Part shown: positions 8,922 to 18,078 of the stretch, one piece after another
Numbering within the stretch: position 1 is the first letter of the stretch
Layout of the letters: each line of letters starts with the position of its first letter
DNA from: a bacterium
Lineage (GTDB): Bacteria > SAR324 > XYD2-FULL-50-16
Assembly (NCBI GenBank): GCA_018830885.1
Contig: JAHJRI010000364.1
Span: 25,175 to 89,174 of the forward strand
DNA length: 64,000 bases
Direction: 5' to 3'
Notes under the pieces: model-generated
What the model saw: only the letters and a program-made list of their open reading frames with translations
Database searches by the model: none
Told to the model about the DNA's origin: nothing
Position numbers and translations under genes: made by a program

Positions 8922-9782
8922 TCAGATTTTTTCGATTTGAGGGGCAATCAGGTTTCCGGTCAAGCGGATGGATATTCTACCTACGGTTCCACTGTAACTG
9001 CTGATGATATTATTGATAGTGCCAAGCTTGCTTTGATAAGGGGATGCGATATTTGCGGTCAGGCGTAAATCGAGCTTTGATTTTTGGATCTGCTGCCAGT
9101 TTGGCGTCACTATTCCTTCAAGCTGGGCGCTGATATCGCCTTCAGTTGCAAGCGTCAGGGATAACTGATCCCGCGTCAATGTTATATTTATATCTGCTGC
9201 TGTCAGTGTTGTGTCTGGCAGGTCAAGTGGCAGGGTTGTCACTGCTTTATTGCCGGTGACACTGATGTCTTTAAGGTTGAATTGCATTTTTGCTGTCAAT
9301 GTATCAATTATGAACAGCCCATCAGCCTGCAGAAGGGGCTTGGACAGAACAAGTCCGGTACGACGGATAATGGGGATCCAGTTCGGTTCCAGATTGACGA
9401 TTTTCAATTTGACCCTGAGGCTGGGAAAGAAACCCAGGGCGCCATTACACTGACCTCCATACAGGTGAAAATTGAAGGGCAGTTCCTGGCGAAGGAAAAG
9501 GGCCAAAAAATCAAATTTGATTTTTAGTGTATCCATTTTGACCCATTCCTGCAGACTGACAGTATCCCTTAATTCAACCTGTTGGATCTCAAGCCCCCAA
9601 ATTCGTGTCCGCACATTTTGAACCGTAACTTGTGTCTGCCGGGGAAGTGATCGATTCAACCGGTACTGCAGCCATGACTCCAGCTTTGTTTCGGAGATAC
9701 TGAGCCAGAATGACATGAACAGTATCAGGCAAAACAGAAATGCGGCGATAAGAAATACGAATAGTTTTTTCAGCATAGACAA
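8922..9782 (-). CDS. gspN: Type II secretion system protein N
   Basis: A 286-residue protein with one N-terminal membrane segment (residues about 5-28). The rest is mostly beta-structured with 'LESWLQYRLNRSLP..TQVTVQNVRTRIWGLEIQQVEL', the AsmA-like opening seen in GspN. GspN is a poorly understood accessory of the type II secretion machine, probably spanning the periplasm from the inner membrane. It starts 5 bases after gspM, at the end of a gspL-gspM-gspN run, which is the usual position of gspN in deltaproteobacteria and some spirochaetes. Sequence conservation in this family is low, so the call leans on the neighbours. Confidence 0.7.
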   Translation of the reverse strand: MSMLKKLFVFLIAAFLFCLILFMSFWLSISETKLESWLQYRLNRSLPRQTQVTVQNVRTRIWGLEIQQVELRDTVSLQEWVKMDTLKIKFDFLALFLRQELPFNFHLYGGQCNGALGFFPSLRVKLKIVNLEPNWIPIIRRTGLVLSKPLLQADGLFIIDTLTAKMQFNLKDISVTGNKAVTTLPLDLPDTTLTAADINITLTRDQLSLTLATEGDISAQLEGIVTPNWQQIQKSKLDLRLTANIASPYQSKLGTINNIISSYSGTVGRISIRLTGNLIAPQIEKI

Positions 9783-9787
9783 AATAT

Positions 9788-10258
9788 TTACCAGCTACTC
9801 AAGGCAGACGAAATACGAAGTCGCTTTTTATTCTGATAAGCAGGATTGATGTTGATGCTTTCAATGGCAATAACCGGTAAAGCGTTTTCAATGTTGTAAA
9901 GCAGTTGGATCAGTTCAGTCAGATTGACCTCCTCCAATTTTAACACCAGGCGTTGTCGTCCATCAGGATCATTGTCCACAAGTGTTCTGGATCGGAGTTT
10001 GAGTTGCTGCTGTCTGAGTATCCGATCAATGTCCTTGCTTAATGAGGTTGATTGACTGCTTCTGGTTCGCTCAAGATGTTTCAATTCCTGCCCTAAAGCG
10101 TCCATCTGTCTGATTTTTTCTTCAATGCGGCGGATATCAACCCGCTGTTTTTGACGATAAGCATCCAGTGGTAAGAATGCAAAACGGAAAAAGAGCAGTG
10201 GTGTCAGTATCAGGATTGCAGCCAGAATCCAGGCTTTTTCTCGTTGGTTCAGTTCCAT
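9788..10258 (-). CDS. gspM: Type II secretion system protein M
   Basis: This 156-residue protein has the GspM layout: a short basic N-terminus ('MELNQREKAWILAAILIL'), one membrane helix (about residues 10-30), a coiled-coil stretch ('RIEEKIRQMDALGQELKHLERT') and a small ferredoxin-like periplasmic domain. GspM binds GspL and helps assemble the inner-membrane platform of the type II secretion system. It lies 10 bases after gspL and 5 bases before gspN. The gene family is weakly conserved, but size, topology and order agree. Confidence 0.75.
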   Translation of the reverse strand: MELNQREKAWILAAILILTPLLFFRFAFLPLDAYRQKQRVDIRRIEEKIRQMDALGQELKHLERTRSSQSTSLSKDIDRILRQQQLKLRSRTLVDNDPDGRQRLVLKLEEVNLTELIQLLYNIENALPVIAIESININPAYQNKKRLRISSALSSW

Positions 10259-10268
10259 TTTTTTTGAC

Positions 10269-11645
10269 TCAGGGTCGACCCGACGGTTTCAATTGTATGG
10301 TCATCGAGAATTCAATACTTCCCGACCCCTGGTTTTTTTCATTGGTGTTGATACGAAAGGTGTCTGGCGGGTAGAGCTGAACTATCGATGCCTGTAAAAG
10401 GTCAAAATCGGCTACCGACGTCGTATTGCCCTGGATCCGGATCGTTTGATCATTCAAGGATAATCTGGAAAGCGTCAGTGACGGGATGTCTTTTTTTAAG
10501 AGAGAAAGCTCTGTCAGTGTTTTGGAAACCTGATAACTGCGTCTTTCATACTTACTGTTCTTTCTTTTTTCCAGATTGATCTGTCGAATCCTCTCTTTAA
10601 GAATCGGAATGGCATTCGTTTTGGAAGTCCCCGTGGGCAGATACTTGGTGATCTCCTGATCTAACTGGTGCCCAAGTGTTTCAAGATATCGATCATCATT
10701 ATAGCCGCGGTACACTGTTGCCGCCAAGTAAAGTGTCAGGCTGATGATGAAGATTCCGGCTGTGACTATCAGGGATCGGGAGTATTTTTTAAGTTCCTGA
10801 ATAATAAGTATGTTGGACTTTATTAGATTGACGCGTCTCGGGTGCTCCAGACCGGGTATTGTTTTAATATCATTCTGATCATGGTCCCACTGCGATATTT
10901 CTGCAGGGGACGCCTTGTTGATGATCAGTTCCAGTTGATCATCCATGGATACCTGGTCACTTCGATCGCCGCTGACCAAAATATCGCTGATGTCCGATTC
11001 ATTCAACCGAATCGCATTTATCTTCTGATTAATTTGATTTAGAAAGCCTTGAGAGGTAACCGTTTCAATTCGCTTATCAGAGATGATCGACACACCGACA
11101 AGAAATCCGTTTCGATAGATAAGGAAACGGGCTGATTTCTCTATTTCGGATAGAACAATCTGTATGGTGTTTCCAGGATCTGCGTTTTCCTGAATTGCAA
11201 GATCCATCAAGTTCTCCAGCGATGAAATCCAACGCAATTCCAGATTGAATCCTTTGAACAGCGAAACCAATTCTTCCAGGAGGATTTTTTCTATGAGATA
11301 AACACCTGTCTCTGTTATATCGGCATCTTTACTGGATCGGGTGGAATAGCTATAGATGTAGTTTTCCGATCCTTTCAGAAGGGTGTCTTCCAATTCATAT
11401 TGCAGAATCTGATGAATCTTCCGTGTTGATATGCGCGGAAAACAGAAATACTGATACTGGATATGCTGCTGGTCGATAACGAGGTTGATGTTGGTTCCCC
11501 GCGGTATTTCACGGCTTGTCAGGTATTGGCTGAGCAAAGAAATGATGCCGACACCGTCCGGTTCGAATTCCGAGATGTTATTGGCTGTATCTGCGGCGGG
11601 AGAAATGATGGTATTATTTATAATCAGGATGTTGTGTAACTGCAT
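10269..11645 (-). CDS. gspL: Type II secretion system protein L (PilM-like actin fold with PilN-like tail)
   Basis: A 458-residue bitopic protein. Residues 1-290 form the cytoplasmic actin-like (PilM-type) domain, with 'IPRGTNINLVIDQQHIQYQ' and 'ILQYELEDTLL' resembling the GspL segment that follows assembly contacts. A membrane helix is at about residues 292-312 ('SLIVTAGIFIISLTLYLAA'), followed by a coiled coil and a small periplasmic ferredoxin-like domain. GspL couples the cytosolic GspE ATPase to the inner-membrane platform. No other gsp gene lies upstream in the window, so the main cluster must be elsewhere. Upstream is a strong hairpin and then the filament-like gene. Confidence 0.75.
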   Translation of the reverse strand: MQLHNILIINNTIISPAADTANNISEFEPDGVGIISLLSQYLTSREIPRGTNINLVIDQQHIQYQYFCFPRISTRKIHQILQYELEDTLLKGSENYIYSYSTRSSKDADITETGVYLIEKILLEELVSLFKGFNLELRWISSLENLMDLAIQENADPGNTIQIVLSEIEKSARFLIYRNGFLVGVSIISDKRIETVTSQGFLNQINQKINAIRLNESDISDILVSGDRSDQVSMDDQLELIINKASPAEISQWDHDQNDIKTIPGLEHPRRVNLIKSNILIIQELKKYSRSLIVTAGIFIISLTLYLAATVYRGYNDDRYLETLGHQLDQEITKYLPTGTSKTNAIPILKERIRQINLEKRKNSKYERRSYQVSKTLTELSLLKKDIPSLTLSRLSLNDQTIRIQGNTTSVADFDLLQASIVQLYPPDTFRINTNEKNQGSGSIEFSMTIQLKPSGRP

Positions 11646-11778
11646 GGACTGTTCTGAATTGACTGTCCTGTTTTGGACGATTCATCAACCGTAACGCTTG
11701 CGATGTTATGTTTTACGATTCACCTGATTATTCCTCAGCCAATTCCAAAGGGGATTTTTAAACTGGCGCAGTTCTTCT

Positions 11779-11831
11779 CTCTATCGTCTCACGTCGATCC
11801 GGCTGACCGGGCACAACGTGAGACGATAGAG
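11779..11831 (-). terminator. 16-bp perfect hairpin after the filament-protein gene
   Basis: CTCTATCGTCTCACGT (11779-11794) is the exact reverse complement of ACGTGAGACGATAGAG (11816-11831), with a 21-base loop that itself contains CCGG repeats. It begins 12 bases past the stop of the 612-residue protein and precedes gspL. There is no T run after it, so it may protect the 3' end or mark processing as much as terminate. Confidence 0.6.
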
Positions 11832-11843
11832 CCTGCTTGATCG

Positions 11844-13682
11844 CTATTCGTGAAGACTGGCATACTCGCTTTCATGGGACTCATTTCCTTTTGCCATTGA
11901 TTGACTGCCGGACAAGGCATCTGAAAATCCCATGGATACTGAATAAAGAAATTCATTGATAACGTTGGCCATGTTCATCATGGTTGTCTTTTTCTTCTTG
12001 ATGCTGATGATATCAATATCCAAAAGGAGACCCGGTTGCACATGGTATGGGTTGATCTGATTCGTGAACTCTTCAAACTGCTCCTGCAGGAAATCGAGTC
12101 GGTTTTCAAGAATCTGCCGTGTTTCATCGATCTGATCTCGATAGACTTTTTCCAATTTCTGTTTCATCAAAGGAAAGCGGGCACCTATCTCATCCAATCT
12201 GGCTTCTGCAGTCGGATTAGATTTGCTGACGATGGTATCCTTTGGTTGGATGAAACTGATCTCATTCCAGAGGGGTTTTTTCTCTTCAATTTCCAGATCG
12301 TCGCCGCCTTTTGACCGGAATAAGCCTTTCTTCTTTTTGGGGCTCAACATTCGATCGGCCAGGGTTTCCCAGTCATCATACTCTTTTTCATCCCGGTCAT
12401 TGGTGTATACACCATGACACACCTTCCACAGATGCATGACCTCCCTTTCCATCTCGTCAATCTGCTTTGAATAGGCATTGCGAAGGGATTTCAACTGTTT
12501 CTGATCATAATAGACAAGCCTCAGGTTATATCGTTCATCAGGCAGCTTGGTGACATCTTCCTCTTCGTACTCTCGGATGACGCACTCCCTGGCGTTTTTA
12601 TAGTTCTCGATAAACTGATATCCCATTTTACTGTTGTCCAGAATCGATGTAATCGAGTTGACCGCCGTGTTAAATCCGCGGTTACGGATGTTCTCGTTGT
12701 CAATTATTTTTTTAATGTTCTCACGGATGTTGAGCGCATCGAAGTCTTTGGATTCGATTTCAGCCTGGATGCCATCGACAGCATCCATGAATTTCTTGGC
12801 GACAAACTGATATTTTTTTGATTCATCCGAATTGTCGTCGGAGATATATTTGTCCATGATTCGCAGTTTCTCAAAGATCCTTTCAGAATCACTCATCTCC
12901 TCTTTGCCCTCATCCATCAACTGCAGATTGATTTCTTCGATTTCCTTGTCAATCAGCTCATGAATATTTTTGGCAACGATATCTTTAATAATGGAAGTCA
13001 CAGGCACCTGGTAATGGTAAATGCGACTGATTAACTCTGAATCGAGGATGCTGATGGAGAGTTTCAGATCCATCACCGTTTTTGGACGCCGACTGTTGTC
13101 TTTGAACGTGCATTTCTCAATGGCGTAAGAATTCTCCCCCCGGATAAAAACACCGACATCTGTTTTTTCCCGTAGCAGCGCGTTTGTATTGGTTTCCAAG
13201 TCAGAAACCCCACGTTCAATGTGACCCTGAAGGTGGCCATACATATTTACGATGGATTTTTCAATATCCTCGGTCGTAAATGTTTCTGAGTTGCCGACCC
13301 TTTCAAGTATTTCGGTTATCTCCCTGGGCGTATACTTGTTCAGGGTTCGCTTTTCCTCTTTATCAATCAGATCCCGAACCTTCTTGTTCATCTCATCTTC
13401 CATCGTTACAAGGTAACGATTGAGCATATTCTGGAAATCCTGATTGAAATAGTTGTGAAGTTTCGATTTGACAGAACCCATTACATCCAGCTTTTCCAGA
13501 ACTTCCGGGGGTAACTTGGCATGGATGTGATTCAGGATTTTGTCAACTTCCTCATCTATAATCCCTTTGGCTTCTTCATATTCATCGCGATTCTGCCGAT
13601 GCAGACTGTTGCGAGATCCAACGGCGCTTGGTTTTTCCGGATGAACGAAATTTGGACTTTTTACGATCGTTTCACGAGCCAT
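11844..13682 (-). CDS. Cytoplasmic filament-like protein (CfpA-like)
   Basis: A 612-residue, highly charged, mostly helical protein with no signal peptide or membrane segment. Stretches such as 'DEEVDKILNHIHAKLPPEV', 'KLHNYFNQDFQNMLNRYL', 'IVNMYGHLQGHIERGVSDLE', 'DVGVFIRGENSYAIEKC' and 'IRNRGFNTAVNSITSILD' resemble, from my memory, CfpA, which builds the cytoplasmic filament ribbons beneath the membrane of Treponema and relatives. I cannot align it here, so the name is tentative; the safe description is a large coiled cytoplasmic structural protein. GGGAG lies at the correct distance before the ATG. It is a single-gene unit ended by a 16-bp hairpin, which fits an abundant structural protein. 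The remaining neighbours are envelope and secretion genes. Confidence 0.5.
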   Translation of the reverse strand: MARETIVKSPNFVHPEKPSAVGSRNSLHRQNRDEYEEAKGIIDEEVDKILNHIHAKLPPEVLEKLDVMGSVKSKLHNYFNQDFQNMLNRYLVTMEDEMNKKVRDLIDKEEKRTLNKYTPREITEILERVGNSETFTTEDIEKSIVNMYGHLQGHIERGVSDLETNTNALLREKTDVGVFIRGENSYAIEKCTFKDNSRRPKTVMDLKLSISILDSELISRIYHYQVPVTSIIKDIVAKNIHELIDKEIEEINLQLMDEGKEEMSDSERIFEKLRIMDKYISDDNSDESKKYQFVAKKFMDAVDGIQAEIESKDFDALNIRENIKKIIDNENIRNRGFNTAVNSITSILDNSKMGYQFIENYKNARECVIREYEEEDVTKLPDERYNLRLVYYDQKQLKSLRNAYSKQIDEMEREVMHLWKVCHGVYTNDRDEKEYDDWETLADRMLSPKKKKGLFRSKGGDDLEIEEKKPLWNEISFIQPKDTIVSKSNPTAEARLDEIGARFPLMKQKLEKVYRDQIDETRQILENRLDFLQEQFEEFTNQINPYHVQPGLLLDIDIISIKKKKTTMMNMANVINEFLYSVSMGFSDALSGSQSMAKGNESHESEYASLHE

Positions 13683-14028
13683 TCTTTACTCCCATATTGA
13701 TATAGATGTTGTTTGGCAGTATTTTTAAGCCTCAGATATTAATGAGAAATTAGTTCTATTTCTTTACAACTTTTTTTTTGCCTGTAATAATAAACGATTC
13801 AGTTTAACACCGGCGCTCCAAAATGAATGTAACTTACTGAAATTTTTCAAAAAGCTTCAAAAAGACAATCGTTCTGCGGGATCATGTTAAATATTTGTTC
13901 TAATTAGTAAAAACAAAAATACTAGGGCTTTAGCCGCGAATGGTTGATTTTAAAGCGCTGTTGATTAAACAACGATTTTAAATTTGTATTTTTGGCTCTT
14001 ATTTATCAAGTGTTCAGATTAATTGCAA
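13683..14028. other. AT-rich gap upstream of the filament-like gene
   Basis: About 346 bases with no credible ORF. It contains a short tandem repeat (TCAAAAAGCT/TCAAAAAGAC near 13,846-13,866). The promoter of the minus-strand filament-like gene should lie at its low-coordinate end, but I cannot point to convincing -35 and -10 boxes. Confidence 0.4.
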
Positions 14029-16752
14029 CTACTTAGATGTGGTATAGCGTAAATAGAGCTTTTTTCGGGCCGTTACATCATCATCATCTCTGGACACAAT
14101 ATCGATGTCATTGTTGTTATCCTCGAGGTCCAGCTTCAAAGTGAAGTCAACCGTTTTTCGATTTTCCTGCTTGATAAAATTCTTATAGTAGATCTTTTTC
14201 CTATTCAGGAAAACGTACATATCCTTCACGCCCTCCGGATCATGAATTCTACCGGTCAGATCAAATTTACTGTTGGTACTCAACAGGGTTTCCGATTCCA
14301 ATTGAATGGCCGGGGGGGTGTTCGAGGTTGTCCCCACGATTCGACCCAGCGGGAGTTTGATTTTTTGATTCACGGAGGTCATGGGAAACGTCCCATCCAG
14401 AATATCCAGAGAAAAATCTAGATCCATGTCCTGGGGTATCCCTTTTAAATCAAATTGAAAATCGGCAGTTTGAGTTTTCTCCGGCTTCAGGGAATCGATA
14501 TTCTGCAGACCCTTCTTTAAAAAGATATTTTTTCCTTCTCCGTTTCTCAGAAGAATCGTCAAAGGACCTGATTCTCCTTTGCCCCTGTTGGTCACATCTA
14601 TTTTTACAACGATTGTTTCCCCATTTTCAAGAATATGGTTACCATTTCCTGTAGATTGAAAACGTCCATCTTCATACGGAGTGACACTATATTGAAAGAG
14701 CGGTCGATCCTTTTCCTGAATAACCAGGTCGATGGCATCTTGATGGATCTTTCGTTTCTGCTGATCGGTAAATTCGAGTGAGATCAGGTTATTTCTAGAG
14801 ATTGACGATTCAGCAATCTTAATGGGGATAAACCATTTTTTTGATTCTCCCGGATTCAGTCTCCCAAAGGCGAACTGCCTGTCATTAAACACCTCGTTCT
14901 GGGATTCTGTGATTGCCATCAGTTTGGCCACAGGAATGCTGCCAGTATTTTCTGCAGTCAGATATAATCGGATGTCACTGTTTGCCGGGATGGATCCTTC
15001 ATGTTTCCGCCAGACCTCTTCTGTTTTGGAATTTACTTTGCTTTCAAGCCAGACTTTGCTGGCGATGGTTCCCTGTCCGGGAACATCATATGATTTCCAG
15101 TCAATGGAGATCGAAAAGGCGGCGAATTTTTCGATCAGTTTTTGTTCCTGAATCTGCTGCTCCTTTGTCATAAATGCGAGTGCGCTGGCCAGAAGATGGT
15201 CAAAGTTCTTTTTATTGTTCTCATCAAGGATCTTGATCGCTGTCTGGACCAGGAAATCATCTTTGAGCCGCTGAAACTTCTCTGCTTTCAGGTCCGAGTC
15301 CTCTTCCGACTTATTCTCGTCTTTGTCTTCATAAAGATAAAAAACGGTTTTTTTAGGGGGATCAGCTTTGTCTCCCCATTCCGCAAAATTCTGATCCAGG
15401 CTGTTTTCACCCTGGTCCAGCTTGGGTGATGTCACATGCAGGAATTCAGTGGAGATATAATAGGGTGTGACCGCAATATGGGGTGTGACGCCGACCGATT
15501 GAATGGAAATATTCCCTGGTGTCAGATATTTTGATGTGGTTAAACGCAGGGCTGAACCTTCTTTAAAAGGGATAACCTGCTGCACGGAACCTTTCCCGAA
15601 GGTCTGAATACCTGTGACCACAGCCCGGTTGTTCTTTTTTAAGGCTGCAGCAACGATTTCGGAAGCGGATGCAGAACCGTTGTTCACAATTACAATGATG
15701 GGCATGTCTACAATACTTCTGAACCAGTGGGCTTTATAGCTTTTAATTGATCCGGGTGTCAATCCGGCGGTTGATACAATCACCCCATCATTGAGAAACC
15801 GGTCACTGACTTTAATGGCCTGATCAAGCAGACCTCCCGGGTTGTTTCTGAGATCGAGTATCAGACCGTAAAAATCATTCAGATCATAGTCCAGGTCATC
15901 CAGATGGGAATCAATCTCATCCATGGTATTCTGCTGGAAAGTATTGATTTTCAGATAGCCGATCCGATGGTTGTTTTCCTTGAATGAATAAGATTCAACG
16001 CTTGTGATTTTAATAATGTCACGGATGATAGTGAATTTTTTAGGTGACGTGAAGCCTTTTCTCATGATGAAAATGTCGACCTTTGTCCCTTTTTCTCCCC
16101 TCAGCTTTTTAACCGCATCAGTCAATGACATATTGATGGTCGATTCTTCATTGATCTGAACAATCTGGTCTTTTGCCTTCAAACCCGTGCGTGAAGCTGG
16201 CGTATCATCGATGGGTGCGATGATGGTCAGGGTGCCATCCCTCAGACCGATCATCATGCCGACCCCGCCAAAATTTCCCGCTGTGCTGGCACTGAAATCG
16301 GAGTATATCTCTGGAATTAAAAAAGAGGAGTGGGGATCCAACTGTCTTAAAAAACCGTTGATAACAGCATAGTCGACGTTTTCCGGTTTTTCGTTCTCGT
16401 CCAGATGCTGTTTCACAAAGCGGATCAGCTGCTGAAGAATCTCGTTAAGCTCGTTGATGTCATGAGGCTTCTGATATCGGAACGTGTGTGTAAACTGATC
16501 GACGCTGATTTTGACTTCGATGGACGATCCATCCTCACGATAGGTTGTCATCACCGGGGCGATACTCGTCGACAGATAATCCAGTGCTCCTTCCAGCATC
16601 TTTGGGGGAACAATCCTGTTAGCGTCGACATAGAGCTGATTGACAATGGCCAGGACACGTTTGAGTATATCCGATTCGGGAATAAAGCGCTCAGCCAGCG
16701 CGTTTTGACAGGTGATGACAAAAATGAGGATCAATAACAGGCGGAATTTCAT
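14029..16752 (-). CDS. C-terminal processing peptidase (S41) with long C-terminal extension
   Basis: I start at the ATG at 16752, which opens with a signal peptide (MKFRLLLILIFVITCQNALA); a TTG 27 bases earlier abuts its GGAGG too closely. The 907-residue product has a PDZ domain near residues 165-250 ('GGVGMMIGLRDGTLTIIAPIDDTP' region) and the S41 core, with serine in 'VNNGSASASEIVAA' (about 361) and lysine in 'QTFGKGSVQQV' (about 386), the Ser-Lys dyad of CtpA/Prc proteases. These trim or degrade periplasmic proteins from their C-termini. About 400 residues after the protease are beta-rich with repeats such as 'ENGETIVVKIDVTNRGKGESG', similar to CARDB/Ig-like modules, and are unusual for the family. 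It is monocistronic as far as can be seen. Confidence 0.88.
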   Translation of the reverse strand: MKFRLLLILIFVITCQNALAERFIPESDILKRVLAIVNQLYVDANRIVPPKMLEGALDYLSTSIAPVMTTYREDGSSIEVKISVDQFTHTFRYQKPHDINELNEILQQLIRFVKQHLDENEKPENVDYAVINGFLRQLDPHSSFLIPEIYSDFSASTAGNFGGVGMMIGLRDGTLTIIAPIDDTPASRTGLKAKDQIVQINEESTINMSLTDAVKKLRGEKGTKVDIFIMRKGFTSPKKFTIIRDIIKITSVESYSFKENNHRIGYLKINTFQQNTMDEIDSHLDDLDYDLNDFYGLILDLRNNPGGLLDQAIKVSDRFLNDGVIVSTAGLTPGSIKSYKAHWFRSIVDMPIIVIVNNGSASASEIVAAALKKNNRAVVTGIQTFGKGSVQQVIPFKEGSALRLTTSKYLTPGNISIQSVGVTPHIAVTPYYISTEFLHVTSPKLDQGENSLDQNFAEWGDKADPPKKTVFYLYEDKDENKSEEDSDLKAEKFQRLKDDFLVQTAIKILDENNKKNFDHLLASALAFMTKEQQIQEQKLIEKFAAFSISIDWKSYDVPGQGTIASKVWLESKVNSKTEEVWRKHEGSIPANSDIRLYLTAENTGSIPVAKLMAITESQNEVFNDRQFAFGRLNPGESKKWFIPIKIAESSISRNNLISLEFTDQQKRKIHQDAIDLVIQEKDRPLFQYSVTPYEDGRFQSTGNGNHILENGETIVVKIDVTNRGKGESGPLTILLRNGEGKNIFLKKGLQNIDSLKPEKTQTADFQFDLKGIPQDMDLDFSLDILDGTFPMTSVNQKIKLPLGRIVGTTSNTPPAIQLESETLLSTNSKFDLTGRIHDPEGVKDMYVFLNRKKIYYKNFIKQENRKTVDFTLKLDLEDNNNDIDIVSRDDDDVTARKKLYLRYTTSK

Positions 16753-17064
16753 AAATCTCTTTAGACTGATTTTGACCAACCTCCAGGAGCAAAAACAGGA
16801 TCACCCTTTAACAGAATCGATAGCCGATCGCTGTGTCTGTAAATAACACGAAAGCTTCTGTCTTTTCGCGACCCGTCAACTGAATTCTTATCCTGCTCGT
16901 TTCAGGGAGTATATCGGTTTTTTGGGTTTAGTTGTAAAACGATTTCTCATTATGAGAGGAACCGCGGTTCCAGGGAAACGCAATCGGGCTGATGTTATCA
17001 ACCGTCTGTTTCCCGGAAAGGATGGGTTAAGGAATGCCCAAACAGTAGTTCTCGCACGATTTAA
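16753..17064. other. Intergenic region with a perfect 14-bp palindrome
   Basis: No gene is visible. GGAACCGCGGTTCC at 16,958-16,971 is a perfect palindrome without a loop, more like a dimeric protein-binding site than a terminator. It lies about 200 bases upstream of the protease start on that strand and about 100 bases past the end of the kinase-like gene. Confidence 0.45.
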
Positions 17065-18078
17065 TCACAATTGATGGACAACTTCAATAGCCTGTTCAAA
17101 ATAAGCTGTGGCCTTTTGCTTGATTGCCTCTGCGGTCTTTGCATCATGCTGCTTGCAGGCAATGCTGTGATCCAACCCCTGTGAAAGACAATTCAATGCC
17201 TGATAGATTGGCAGTACCATCTTAATCTCACGATCCTCAGTGTTTTTGCAGTAGGATTCGACGAAGGAGGAAGCCATCTCGCTTTCTCCCCTTTGGACCA
17301 ACTCCACAGTCAAATCAGCAATATCTGCGACAACGTCGGCGTATCGGTTCTTGAGAGGATCGGTTGTTTTTGTCAATGCCAGAACAGTTTCCGGACTTAC
17401 ATATATTTTTCTCGGGATAAAACAGCCATGGACCTCTTTGATCAACCCTCTTTTATTTCTTCGCAGCAGCAGTTTCCGATTATCGGCAATATACTTCTCC
17501 AGTGGATGCAGTGTCATGTCGATCATGGGTTGCGAAATCGTAAGACCCATATATTTTTTCGACTGATATATCAGGTCATTCAGTTTCTGCAGGATCAGTT
17601 TTGCGGTTCCCTCATCCTTGGATGGTGCCGATTCAGCTTTTTCGTGAAGTTCAACCAAAAAACGGCTGACACGATCCATCACTTTCGACGTCAGTTTGCC
17701 TTTGTCAATAAAGTTGCTGAGAAAGTATCGATCAGAAAGCTGATTCATGATGATCACATGATACAGTACCGGTGATGATATTCGGTTATCTCGATCCAGC
17801 TGAAAGCCCTGCTGATCTTTTTTGATCGTGGCAATTTCAGGTTGCAGCGTAGGGGAATAGTGCCGCAAGCGGCGCACCATTTCCCGGCAGAAGATCTCTT
17901 CCAGGGATGCGCTGCTTTTTATGGCCCCCCGTTTTTTTACTTTGTAGATCTTCTCCCCGGTCTTGAATACCCAATAGTTATGAGATTCGTGATATTTTAT
18001 GATTTTATTGGCGTTGGGGAAAAAATCCTTTTCCATGAACCGAGCATAAAACTCCGGTTTATTGAGTTTTTTCGTCAT
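17065..18078 (-). CDS. Aminoglycoside-phosphotransferase-fold protein (COG2187-like), probably inactive kinase
   Basis: The 337-residue protein opens like the COG2187 family, in which an APH-type domain precedes a gluconate-kinase-like P-loop domain: 'YWVFKTGEKIYKVKK' near residue 34 and 'EEIFCREMVRRLRHYSPTL' near 60. In active relatives the catalytic loop reads roughly HGD-L-H-x-x-N; here the matching place is 'EVHGCFIPRKIYV' near residue 213, so the catalytic Asp and the metal-binding Asn are missing. The C-terminal P-loop kinase half is absent. It is best described as a stand-alone, degenerate APH-fold protein of unknown role. It stands alone between two long intergenic gaps. Confidence 0.55.
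   Translation of the reverse strand: MTKKLNKPEFYARFMEKDFFPNANKIIKYHESHNYWVFKTGEKIYKVKKRGAIKSSASLEEIFCREMVRRLRHYSPTLQPEIATIKKDQQGFQLDRDNRISSPVLYHVIIMNQLSDRYFLSNFIDKGKLTSKVMDRVSRFLVELHEKAESAPSKDEGTAKLILQKLNDLIYQSKKYMGLTISQPMIDMTLHPLEKYIADNRKLLLRRNKRGLIKEVHGCFIPRKIYVSPETVLALTKTTDPLKNRYADVVADIADLTVELVQRGESEMASSFVESYCKNTEDREIKMVLPIYQALNCLSQGLDHSIACKQHDAKTAEAIKQKATAYFEQAIEVVHQL

Noticed and set aside
11844..13682. Conclusion that the host is a spirochaete
   Set aside because: Only one gene points that way and its identity is from memory; the liv/acyl-CoA ligase, HflKC and P2-type prophage context suits other diderm lineages equally or better.
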